Part shown: one piece after another, positions 52,053 to 59,446 of the stretch
How positions within the stretch are numbered: position 1 is the first letter of the stretch
How the letters are laid out: each line of letters starts with the position of its first letter
From: Thiothrix phosphatis
GTDB lineage: Bacteria > Pseudomonadota > Gammaproteobacteria > Thiotrichales > Thiotrichaceae
Direction: 5' to 3'
NCBI RefSeq assembly: GCF_035668035.1
Contig: NZ_JAYMYJ010000160.1
Location: 62,001 to 126,000 of the forward strand
Length of the DNA: 64,000 nucleotides
Notes under the pieces: generated by a model
What the model saw: the letters and a program-made list of their open reading frames with translations, nothing else
What the model was told of the DNA's origin: nothing
Databases searched by the model: none
Position numbers and translations under genes: made by a program

Positions 52053-53933
52053 ATGATCAAGATTTTTATCCGTGATGAGGACGGATGTAATGCGGCTGTT
52101 GACACACGCGATGCTGTCAGGCAGCAGCAACTGGCGGGCGTATTTGGCCGCAGTGAGGAAATCGGGCTGCTCACTCAGGCTTGGACAAGCTCTCAATCGC
52201 ATCTGTTGCTGCTGAACGGCGCGACCGGCGTGGGTAAGACCGCCCTCTTGCAAAAATGGCTGCATTCGATGCAAAGCAAGCAATGGCTTGATGCCGACGC
52301 GGTTTATTGCTGGTCGTTTTACCCACCCGACCTCGCCCACTCCATCCAAGATCCAGTGGAAGAATTTTTTCACCATGCCTTGCTCTGGTTTGGCGGGGAG
52401 GAAGCCGCTGCCTGCCCCAATTTGCTGCAAGGGGAAATGCTGGCGCGGTTGTCGCAATCCCACCATACCCTGCTGATTCTGGACGGGTTGGAAATCCTGC
52501 AAGCCAGAAGCGGCAGCAGCATCGGCAAACTGGGCGACCCGCGCATGCTGACCTTGCTGGAGCGGTTGGCGGAACACAATCCAGGCTTGTGCGTCGCCGT
52601 CAGCCGGGAGCCGCTGGAAGGCGGGTTCGCCACAAAGGCGGGCGTGCAGCGGTATGGCCTGGAAAATCTGCCAGAAGAGGATTGCATCGGACTGCTGCGT
52701 TACAAAGGCGTGCAGGGGGAAGATGACAGGTTGCGGCAGATGGCGGTGGATTATGGGCAAAATCCCCTGACACTGACTTTGCTGGGCGGCTATCTGGCAG
52801 TTTGGCACGGCGGTGACTGGCGGCGGATGGATCGGATTCCGGTGCTGATGGACCAGCAGCAGGATGGGCGCCAGGCTCGCCGCATCCTGGTCGCCAACGC
52901 GACGGAGCTGGCGGGGAAACCTGGCGAATCCTTGCTGTACCTCCTCAGCATGCTGTATCGCCCGACCCACTGGAGCAGGCTGGAAAACCTGCTCGGAGCA
53001 AAGCGCGGCTGGCCATTGCTGCGCTTGTTCCAGAAAAAAAACCAGGACAATTACAGCAGCCTGGTGGCGTCGTTTGGGCGTTTGGGGCAGAAAAAACGTT
53101 ACGAGGCCACCCTGCAATTACGGGAATTGGGCTTGCTGTCGCTGACCGGGCGCTGTTTCTGGCTGCCGCAATGGGTGCGGGAGGCTTACCAACGGCAGTT
53201 CCGGTATGACTGGCCGACAGCGTGGAAAGAGGCCAACCAGCGGCTGATGCTGTTCCACGCCACCTTGCCGAAAGAGCCGGAAGCGCTGGACATTACGCCG
53301 CTGTCCGCTATGCAGCCGCGCATCCCGTTCAGCACCGTCCCATTGGATGCCGTTACGCCGCCGGAAACAGCGCCAGTGGATGTGGCGATGGTGGAAGCAG
53401 CCCTGCGGGTCATGGCTACCGAGCCGGTTGCAGAAACAACCCCGCTGATGGCGGAGCCGCAAGAGGCGGAAGCGCCTGCAATAGTGGTGGCACAAGAGGC
53501 GGAAATTGTTCCTGGGGAAACCGACGCTGTTGAGGCGGAAGCTGTTCCAGAGGCAGACGTTGTTTCGGTGGAGGAAGCCGTTGACGCCATCGTGGTGGAA
53601 ACGCTTCCCACTGTTTCCGGGCAGCCCGCACTGGATCTGCCGGAAATGGAGACGGAGGCGTTGGCTCCCGCCACTATTGCCGAGGAACCGCAGGCAATTG
53701 CGCCGGAACCCCAAGCAGTGGCGGCGAACATTGTGCCATTTGTTCCCCGTGTGACCATCACCAGCGCCGACTTGCAAGAAATTGGCCAGCTGGCCGACCA
53801 ATTGCAGCAGTTCCATAACTCCTTGCAGATGCTGCAAATCCGCACCAAAAAATTCCAGAAATGCATCCGGCAACTGGATAAAGAAGTGCAATCCATGCAC
53901 TATCAGCATACGAGGACACGCACAGGCTCATGA
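52053..53933 (+). CDS. STAND-type ATPase, second of a tandem pair, with acidic linker and coiled coil
   Basis: 626 residues from the ATG at 52053; an upstream extension of 28 codons is unlike the family. VFGRSEEIGLLTQAW (~30-44), Walker A GATGVGKTA (~56-64) and Walker B HTLLILDGLEIL (~140-151) align with the first gene, as do AVSREPL and YGQNPLTLTLLGGYLAV, so the two are paralogues. From ~425 to ~585 it has a low-complexity Glu/Ala/Pro/Val linker, then a terminal helix pair (~590-620, ADQLQQFHNSLQMLQIRTKK) suggesting oligomerisation. It may be the partner of the first ATPase. Confidence 0.72.
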   Translation: MIKIFIRDEDGCNAAVDTRDAVRQQQLAGVFGRSEEIGLLTQAWTSSQSHLLLLNGATGVGKTALLQKWLHSMQSKQWLDADAVYCWSFYPPDLAHSIQDPVEEFFHHALLWFGGEEAAACPNLLQGEMLARLSQSHHTLLILDGLEILQARSGSSIGKLGDPRMLTLLERLAEHNPGLCVAVSREPLEGGFATKAGVQRYGLENLPEEDCIGLLRYKGVQGEDDRLRQMAVDYGQNPLTLTLLGGYLAVWHGGDWRRMDRIPVLMDQQQDGRQARRILVANATELAGKPGESLLYLLSMLYRPTHWSRLENLLGAKRGWPLLRLFQKKNQDNYSSLVASFGRLGQKKRYEATLQLRELGLLSLTGRCFWLPQWVREAYQRQFRYDWPTAWKEANQRLMLFHATLPKEPEALDITPLSAMQPRIPFSTVPLDAVTPPETAPVDVAMVEAALRVMATEPVAETTPLMAEPQEAEAPAIVVAQEAEIVPGETDAVEAEAVPEADVVSVEEAVDAIVVETLPTVSGQPALDLPEMETEALAPATIAEEPQAIAPEPQAVAANIVPFVPRVTITSADLQEIGQLADQLQQFHNSLQMLQIRTKKFQKCIRQLDKEVQSMHYQHTRTRTGS

Positions 53934-53935
53934 GG

Positions 53936-53974
53936 AAAATGGGGCTGTTGCTTGTCCGCAAACAGCTCCATTTT
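53936..53974. terminator. Long hairpin between the second STAND gene and uup
   Basis: AAAATGGGGCTGTT and AACAGCTCCATTTT pair over 14 bases with one G-U, around an 11-base loop. A- and T-rich ends on both sides allow a bidirectional weak terminator. It starts 2 bases after the STAND stop and ends 20 bases before the uup ATG. Confidence 0.6.
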
Positions 53975-53994
53975 GCATTATTCCGACGGGTATC

Positions 53995-55788
53995 ATGGCC
54001 TTACTGCATCTACGCAATATCCATCTCGAAAACGGCGACAACCGCCTGTTCGACAGCGTCGACCTGACGATTGAGCAGGGCGAACGCTTGTGTCTGGTCG
54101 GGCGCAACGGCACCGGCAAATCCACCCTGATGAAACTGTTATGCCGCGAAGTCATTGCGGATGACGGCGACATCATCCATTCCCCCGACCTGAAAATCGC
54201 CCGGTTGCAACAGGATGTGCCACATGGCAGCGCTGCCCGTGTGTTCGACATCGTGGCGCAAGGGCTGACCGACTTGCATCCGGAAGACGAATGGCAGGCG
54301 CAATGGAAAGTCGACGCCGTGCTCTCCCGCTTGCAACTGGATGGCGAGGTCGCTTTCGACAGCCTCTCCGGCGGCTGGAAGCGCCGCGCCCTGTTGGCCC
54401 GCGCGCTGGTTTCCGAGCCCGATTTGCTGCTGTTGGACGAGCCGACCAACCACCTCGACATCCCGGCGATTGAGTGGCTGGAAAACTTCCTGCTCGGTTA
54501 CAAGGGAACCTTGCTGTTCGTGTCGCATGACCGCGCCTTCGTGCAAAAGCTCGCCACCCGCATCATCGAGCTTGACCGGGGCAGGCTCACCAGTTGGGTC
54601 GGGACTTATCAGCAATACCAGGAACGCAAGCAGGCGGCGCTGGAGGCCGAAGCCCAGCAGTCCGCCCTGTTCGACAAGCGCCTGGCGGAAGAGGAAACAT
54701 GGATACGCCAGGGCATTAAAGCGCGCCGCACCCGCAATGAAGGCCGTGTGCGCCGCCTGGAAGCGATGCGCGAGGAATTCAAACAGCGCCGCAACCTGCA
54801 AGGCAAGGTCAAGGCCGAAATCGGCCAGGCGGACGCTTCCGGCAAAATTGTGATTGACGCAACCAAGCTAGATTACGCTTGGGGTGACAAGCCGTTGATC
54901 CACCATTTCAGCACCACGGTATTGCGTGGCGACAAGATCGGCATTATTGGCCCCAATGGGGTAGGCAAGACGACCCTGATCAAGCTGTTGTTGGGTCAGC
55001 TCAAACCGGATTCCGGCCAGTTGGAATTGGGCGCGCGTTTGCAGGTGGCCTATTTCGACCAGCACCGCGCCCAGTTTGAGGATGAAAAAAACCTGCGCGA
55101 CAACCTCGCGCCCGGTTCCGATTACGTCGAGATCAATGGGCAGAAACGGCACATCATCAGCTATTTGCAGGATTTCCTGTTCACGCCGCTGCAAATCCAG
55201 AAGCCGGTGAAAGTGCTGTCCGGCGGCGAACGCAACCGCCTGTTGCTGGCGCGCCTGTTCGCCCAGCCCTCCAACCTATTGGTGCTGGATGAGCCGACCA
55301 ACGACCTTGATGCCGAAACCTTGGAGCTGTTGGAAGAGCTGCTGATTGATTATCCGGGCACCTTGCTGCTGATTTCGCATGACAGAAGTTTCCTCAATGC
55401 CGTGGTGACCCGTAGCCTCGTGTTTGAAAACGGCACAATCGGCGAATACGCGGGCGGCTATGACGACTGGTTGCTGCAACGCCCGGAACCCGCCGTGGAC
55501 AAGCCCGCCGCCAAGCCCGAAAAACCGGCGGAAAAGCCTAAAGCCGAAACCAAACCTGCCAGCAAGAAAAAACTCAGCTTCAAGGAACAGCGTGAGCTGG
55601 AGCAATTGCCCGCCCGCCTTGAAAAGCTGGAGGCTGACATCAATGCCTTGCAGGCGGCGATGGGGTCGGCAGCGTTTTACCAGCAGGACAGCGCAGTGAT
55701 CACCGCCAAACAGGCTGAATTAGAGGCGTTGGAGGCTGAACTGGAACAGGCGTTCGTTCGTTGGGAGGAGCTGGAGCAACAGGCATAA
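53995..55788 (+). CDS. uup: ABC-F family ATPase Uup
   Basis: 597 residues from the ATG at 53995 (MALLHLRNIHLENGDNRLFD). Two ABC domains: Walker A GRNGTGKST (~36-44) and GPNGVGKTT (~319-327), signature LSGGWKRRALLARAL and LSGGERNRLLLARLF, Walker B LLLLDEPTNHLD and LVLDEPTNDLD. A Lys/Ala/Pro-rich linker (~505-535) leads to the C-terminal coiled coil (~540-597) that distinguishes Uup and binds branched DNA in E. coli. Uup acts on ribosomes and in avoiding transposon excision. Confidence 0.93.
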   Translation: MALLHLRNIHLENGDNRLFDSVDLTIEQGERLCLVGRNGTGKSTLMKLLCREVIADDGDIIHSPDLKIARLQQDVPHGSAARVFDIVAQGLTDLHPEDEWQAQWKVDAVLSRLQLDGEVAFDSLSGGWKRRALLARALVSEPDLLLLDEPTNHLDIPAIEWLENFLLGYKGTLLFVSHDRAFVQKLATRIIELDRGRLTSWVGTYQQYQERKQAALEAEAQQSALFDKRLAEEETWIRQGIKARRTRNEGRVRRLEAMREEFKQRRNLQGKVKAEIGQADASGKIVIDATKLDYAWGDKPLIHHFSTTVLRGDKIGIIGPNGVGKTTLIKLLLGQLKPDSGQLELGARLQVAYFDQHRAQFEDEKNLRDNLAPGSDYVEINGQKRHIISYLQDFLFTPLQIQKPVKVLSGGERNRLLLARLFAQPSNLLVLDEPTNDLDAETLELLEELLIDYPGTLLLISHDRSFLNAVVTRSLVFENGTIGEYAGGYDDWLLQRPEPAVDKPAAKPEKPAEKPKAETKPASKKKLSFKEQRELEQLPARLEKLEADINALQAAMGSAAFYQQDSAVITAKQAELEALEAELEQAFVRWEELEQQA

Positions 55789-55818
55789 AAAAACCGACTG
55801 GCATATATACCAGTCGGT
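55787..55818 (-). terminator. Minus-strand terminator overlapping the end of uup
   Basis: On the minus strand: ACCGACTGG-loop(8)-CCAGTCGGT followed by seven T (A tract at 55787-55793). A perfect 9-bp stem. There is no plus-strand T tract, so it serves transcription from the cmoM side, where no minus-strand gene is known. Confidence 0.75.
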
Positions 55819-56108
55819 GAAAAGTGCGCCAGATGAAATGGTCAGTTGAGGGGTCCTCTGGCACACAGAAGCAAATAGTGAAACATTGCCCCCTGTCTGG
55901 TTGGCCCTGCGTCAATAATTGCGACTTATGAACATCCTAACAAAGAAAAGGTAAACGGGGGTTTACACAACAAAAATTTTTGTACAATTTTTAAAAAAAA
56001 TTGCGCCATTACCTAGGAGGAGCCATAGGTGTGGCGAATGGGTGGGTTTATTGATTTGTATAATTCTTTTTGTGCAGCACAGGTAATTGATAATCAAAGG
56101 AATAGTTC
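55819..56108 (-). ncRNA. Spacer with candidate minus-strand small RNA
   Basis: About 290 bases between uup and cmoM. The minus-strand terminator at its left end implies a transcript starting somewhere in 55900-56050. A 14-codon frame (55842-55886, MFHYLLLCARGPLN) sits within it behind a G-rich stretch. The right half is very AT-rich (A and T runs around 55975-56005) and should contain promoters in both directions, including that of cmoM. Confidence 0.35.
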
Positions 56109-56888
56109 ATGCCAGACAACAAGCAGGATAGGATGTTTGATGGGCTCGCCCAACGTTTCCAGCAAAAAATTTACGATGATCCGCGCGGTGTAATCCGTTT
56201 GGCCATCCTGCAGGACGATCTGGAGCCGTTGGTGGTCCAGGCAAAGCGGCCTTTGCAGATTCTGGATGCGGGCGGCGGGCTGGGGCAAATGTCCATCTGG
56301 CTGGCGCAACAGGGGCATCAGGTGGTGCTGGCGGAACCCTCCGCCGAAATGTTGCAACGGGCGGAAGCCGCCATTGATCGGGAAGGCTTGCAGGATTCCA
56401 TCCATCTGGTGCAGCACAGCGTGCAGGAACTAGCCGACAAAGGCTGCGGGCCGTTTGACCTGATCGTGTTCCATGCCGTGCTGGAATGGCTGGCCAAGCC
56501 GCGCGAGGTGCTGGAGCAGTTGTTGTGTTGCCTGAAGCCGGGCGGCTGGCTGTCGCTGATGTTCTTCAACTACCATTCAACCGTCATGCGCCGCCTGATT
56601 GCGGGGGATTTTGAGACGCTGCGTAAAGGCGCCATCGCCAGTAACGGGCAGAGGGGGTTGGCACCGATTTCCCCGCTAAAGCCAGATGAGGTGTCCGGTT
56701 GGTTGTTGGAGATGGGGATGTTGGTGGAAACGTGGTCTGGAATCCGCTGCTTTTACGACTACATGCATCACAGCGTCCGCAAGCAGGCGGATTTGGCGGA
56801 AGTTATGCCACTGGAGCGGCAATATTCGCAGCAGGAGCCGTGGCGCTCACTGGCGCGTTACCAGCATATGCTGTGCTGGAAGCAGTAA
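56109..56888 (+). CDS. cmoM: tRNA 5-carboxymethoxyuridine methyltransferase CmoM-like
   Basis: 259 residues with AAGGA 7 bases upstream. Class I methyltransferase: motif I ILDAGGGLGQMSIWLAQQG (~50-68), acidic strand-2 end VVLAEPS, motif IV FDLIVFHAVLEWL (~117-129). FFNYHSTVMRRLIAGDF (~152-168) and the GIRCFYDYM stretch match the CmoM (SmtA) family that esterifies cmo5U34 in tRNA. The last 42 bases overlap, tail to tail, the short basic gene on the other strand. Confidence 0.88.
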   Translation: MPDNKQDRMFDGLAQRFQQKIYDDPRGVIRLAILQDDLEPLVVQAKRPLQILDAGGGLGQMSIWLAQQGHQVVLAEPSAEMLQRAEAAIDREGLQDSIHLVQHSVQELADKGCGPFDLIVFHAVLEWLAKPREVLEQLLCCLKPGGWLSLMFFNYHSTVMRRLIAGDFETLRKGAIASNGQRGLAPISPLKPDEVSGWLLEMGMLVETWSGIRCFYDYMHHSVRKQADLAEVMPLERQYSQQEPWRSLARYQHMLCWKQ

Positions 56889-57065
56889 TGTCGCCAGCCA
56901 GTCGGCGGAGCCGGAAAATCCGGCCCCTGCCTTGTCCAGCAACCGGCGCAGCTGCTGTTTGCCTGCCTGCCGTTTGGCGGAATTGCTTTTCTCATGCACG
57001 CCCCCCCGATGGATGAACAGGTTGCGGGCGACGGGGTTGCGGCTACGCCGCTGCTTTTTTGCCAT
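56847..57065 (-). CDS. 72-residue basic protein, DUF7230-like
   Basis: ATG at 57065 with AGGAG 7 bases upstream, a strong start that lies inside the end of the preceding gene (23-base overlap). The product begins MAKKQRRSRNPVARNLFIHRGG, very basic, then KSNSAKRQAGKQQLRRLLDK. The RNPVAR motif recalls a family of short conserved gammaproteobacterial proteins of unknown role (annotated DUF7230). High Lys/Arg suggests RNA or ribosome contact. The C-terminus runs into cmoM on the opposite strand. Confidence 0.65.
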   Translation of the reverse strand: MAKKQRRSRNPVARNLFIHRGGVHEKSNSAKRQAGKQQLRRLLDKAGAGFSGSADWLATLLLPAQHMLVTRQ

Positions 57066-57993
57066 TTGAAGTCTCCTGTGTTGGCAGTTTGAACCATTGC
57101 GCCTTACCGTGCCGTTGCAGGTAATGCACGTAACGGACTTGTTTGAGGAAGTCCGGCGCTTCGCTGGTTTTGGCGAAGCAAAACTTTTTCGGCAGTTCGG
57201 TGTACAGGTAACGCGGCGGCTTGCCGTAATGGTAGTAACGCTCGATGCCCTTGAGCCGGTTGCCGGTGTCATAGCTGTGGTAGAACACTTCGCGGATGCC
57301 CAGGTCGCGGCGGATCAGGCATAGCACGGCGGTCAGGATGGCTTCGTCCCACACTTTCGCGTAAGGGCGCAGCACTTCGCGGTATTGCCGCATATTCTCC
57401 GCGCCGTAATTCCAATCCTGCTCCCGATCCGCCGCGTTTTTCACCCAATCGGATTGCAATTCCTCGATCAGCGCCTGATTGGTGGCGAAATCGAGGTCAA
57501 TCCGCGCCCAGGCCAGCGTTTCCAGTTTGCCATCCTGACGCACCGGGTGCCCGTGGTAGGAAAACGGGGCGATATGCTCCGTGTTGATCAGTTCCTTGAA
57601 ATGTTTCTGGTGGTCGCTGGCGAAATTCAGTTGCAGCACCAGCTCATAGCCGGTGCGCACCGTCTGTTTCCAGTGGCGGTCGGTCTTGTCATCCGTGCCC
57701 CATTCATCCAGCGTGAGGATGAAATTGAGCGGGGTGTGTTCGCGGTATTTCGCCAGCACCGCCTCCAGATGCCAGGTTTCCAACTGGCCATTGCCCGCCA
57801 GCGCCAAGGCTTCCATGACAATCGGCTTGTTCAGCAGTTTGGCGTAAGGGGAGCGGCGCAGCGCGCCAACCCCCATGCCATCGCCGATGTAGTCCTTGAG
57901 CAACTGGAGGGCGTAACTGTCCGGCGCGTAGCGGAACACCTTGCGCTTGCCGCCCAGGCACTCGCGGATCATGTCGACTTGTGTTTTTTCCAT
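57043..57993 (-). CDS. Uncharacterised RtcB-associated protein with ELQSDW motif
   Basis: 316 residues, no family recognised with certainty; soluble, rich in aromatic and charged residues. It starts 6 bases after the rtcB stop, so it is surely in the rtcB transcript. The segment NQALIEELQSDWVKNAADRE (~168-187), then WDEAILTAVLCLIRRDLGI and PPRYLYTELPKKFCF (~265-279), recalls a domain with an E-I-Q-S-D-W motif found in large polyvalent proteins of phages and plasmids. Likely a partner in RNA repair or nucleotide chemistry, by context only. Confidence 0.7.
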   Translation of the reverse strand: MEKTQVDMIRECLGGKRKVFRYAPDSYALQLLKDYIGDGMGVGALRRSPYAKLLNKPIVMEALALAGNGQLETWHLEAVLAKYREHTPLNFILTLDEWGTDDKTDRHWKQTVRTGYELVLQLNFASDHQKHFKELINTEHIAPFSYHGHPVRQDGKLETLAWARIDLDFATNQALIEELQSDWVKNAADREQDWNYGAENMRQYREVLRPYAKVWDEAILTAVLCLIRRDLGIREVFYHSYDTGNRLKGIERYYHYGKPPRYLYTELPKKFCFAKTSEAPDFLKQVRYVHYLQRHGKAQWFKLPTQETSNGKKAAA

Positions 57994-57999
57994 GATTGG

Positions 58000-59202
58000 T
58001 CACCCTTTCACGCAAATCACCTGTTTCAACGTATGTACGACCTCGACCAGGTCGGTTTGGTTCTGCATCACCACGTCGATGTCCTTGTAGGCGCCGGGAA
58101 TTTCATCCACCACACCCTTGTCCTTGCGGCATTCGATCCCGGCGGTCTGGGCTTCCAGGTCGCGGGTGTTGAAACGCCGTTTGGCCTCACTACGGCTCAT
58201 GCGCCGCCCTGCGCCATGCGAACAGGAGCAGAACGATTGCGCATTCCCAAGGCCGCGCACGATGTAGGATTTCGCCCCCATGCTGCCGGGAATGATGCCG
58301 AGCTGCCCTTGCTGCGCGCTGATCGCGCCCTTGCGGGTGACGTACACTTCCGCGCCGAAATGCGTTTCCTGCTGCACGTAGTTGTGGTGGCAGTTGATCG
58401 CCTCGCGCGTGGTGGTGAAGGTCGGCAGATGCTTGCTGGTTTGCAGCGCATCCAGCACCAGCCGCATCATTTCCCGGCGGTTGACCATGGCGTAATCCTG
58501 CGCCCAGCTGACCGCTTGCACGTAGTCATCGAAATGCTGCGTCCCTTCGGTGAAGTAGGCCAAATCCTTGTCTGGCAACTGGCCGAGTTCGCGCCCGACA
58601 TCCTTTTTGGCCTTGGCGATGAAATAGCGCCCGATCGCATTGCCGATGCCACGGCTGCCGGAATGCAGCATCACCCACACATCATCGCTTTCGTCGATGC
58701 ACAGCTCGATGAAATGGTTGCCACCGCCGAGCGTGCCGAGCTGCTTGCCCCAGGTGCGGTGGAAGTTTTTCATCATTTTCACCAGGCCAGAGTGCTTGTC
58801 GGTGATCGTGTCCAGATGCTTTTCCATGTTTTTCAGGGTGGAACCCTGCGTGGATGGCTTCTGGTGTTCGTCGAAACCGGTCGGCACACGTTGCTCGATC
58901 GCGCTGCGGATGGAATACAGGTTGTCGGGCAGATCGCTGGCTGTGAGCGACAGGCGCACGGCGTTCATCCCGCAGCCAATATCCACCCCGACCGCCGCCG
59001 GGATGATCGCGCCTCGGGTGGGGATCACCGACCCCACAGTTGCGCCAATACCGGCGTGCACATCGGGCATCGCGGCAATGTGGCTGTGAATGAAGGGCAG
59101 TTGTGACATATTCCCCAGTTGCGTGAGGGAAGCGCTGTCCACGTCGGCGGTAAAAATTTTCACCGGAACCTTGCCCTTGTTGAGCATAAAACTGATAGGC
59201 AT
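58000..59202 (-). CDS. rtcB: RNA-splicing ligase RtcB
   Basis: 400 residues, E. coli-type RtcB (2',3'-cyclic phosphate or 3'-phosphate RNA joined to 5'-OH using GTP and Mn2+). Metal and guanylylation sites are intact: MPDVHAGIGATVGSVIP (~45-61), GVDIGCGMNA (~73-82), LGTLGGGNHFIELC (~155-168), INCHHNYVQ (~270) and CSCSHGAGRRMSR (~328-340), whose His takes GMP. The ATG at 59202 directly follows the T tract of a terminator and lacks a normal binding site; a second ATG is at 59187. No rtcA, rtcR or sigma-54 promoter was seen; a sigma-70-like promoter and leader lie upstream. Confidence 0.95.
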   Translation of the reverse strand: MPISFMLNKGKVPVKIFTADVDSASLTQLGNMSQLPFIHSHIAAMPDVHAGIGATVGSVIPTRGAIIPAAVGVDIGCGMNAVRLSLTASDLPDNLYSIRSAIEQRVPTGFDEHQKPSTQGSTLKNMEKHLDTITDKHSGLVKMMKNFHRTWGKQLGTLGGGNHFIELCIDESDDVWVMLHSGSRGIGNAIGRYFIAKAKKDVGRELGQLPDKDLAYFTEGTQHFDDYVQAVSWAQDYAMVNRREMMRLVLDALQTSKHLPTFTTTREAINCHHNYVQQETHFGAEVYVTRKGAISAQQGQLGIIPGSMGAKSYIVRGLGNAQSFCSCSHGAGRRMSRSEAKRRFNTRDLEAQTAGIECRKDKGVVDEIPGAYKDIDVVMQNQTDLVEVVHTLKQVICVKG

Positions 59203-59241
59203 AAAAAAACCCCGTTGGTTTTTTGGGCCATCCGGGGTTTT
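59203..59241 (-). terminator. Terminator/attenuator abutting the rtcB start
   Basis: On the minus strand AAAACCCCG-loop(18)-CGGGGTTTT extending into seven T, ending on the base before the rtcB ATG. The 9-bp stem and T tract make a credible intrinsic terminator in the rtcB leader. Confidence 0.75.
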
Positions 59242-59294
59242 CAGGCAGCGTATCTGTGCTGCATATTTCTTACACCGGATGACTGGATCAATCA

Positions 59295-59318
59295 GTCTCC
59301 CGGCGCAGTGCGGGAGAC
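59295..59318 (-). promoter_or_regulatory. Leader hairpin upstream of rtcB
   Basis: GTCTCCCG-loop(8)-CGGGAGAC, a perfect 8-bp stem without T tract, located 3 bases after the leader-peptide stop and ahead of the terminator; a candidate pause or antiterminator element. Confidence 0.5.
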
Positions 59319-59320
59319 AC

Positions 59321-59356
59321 TTAGCTTGCTTGGTTGTTCCTTATGTGTTTCAGCAT
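59321..59356 (-). CDS. Putative 11-residue leader peptide of rtcB
   Basis: ATG at 59356 with GGAG 9 bases upstream encodes MLKHIRNNQAS and TAA. It lies about 32 bases after the predicted transcription start and just before the leader hairpin and terminator. No run of one amino acid points to classic amino-acid attenuation. Confidence 0.4.
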   Translation of the reverse strand: MLKHIRNNQAS

Positions 59357-59394
59357 GTCAAATGTCTCCGTAAATGAGGTTGATAATGGCGGGA

Positions 59395-59422
59395 AGTGTA
59401 GCCTAACCGCCACGGCTGTCAA
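59395..59422 (-). promoter_or_regulatory. Sigma-70-type promoter for the rtcB leader
   Basis: On the minus strand: TTGACA (59417-59422), 16-base spacer, TACACT (59395-59400). A perfect -35 and good -10; start of transcription near 59388, giving a leader of about 185 nt before rtcB. Confidence 0.7.
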
Positions 59423-59446
59423 GAGGGGGAATGTTTGCCTGGATAG

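Noticed and set aside
57385..59106. A 573-codon plus-strand frame opposite rtcB and its partner
   Set aside because: It mirrors two well-supported minus-strand genes and has no binding site or domain.
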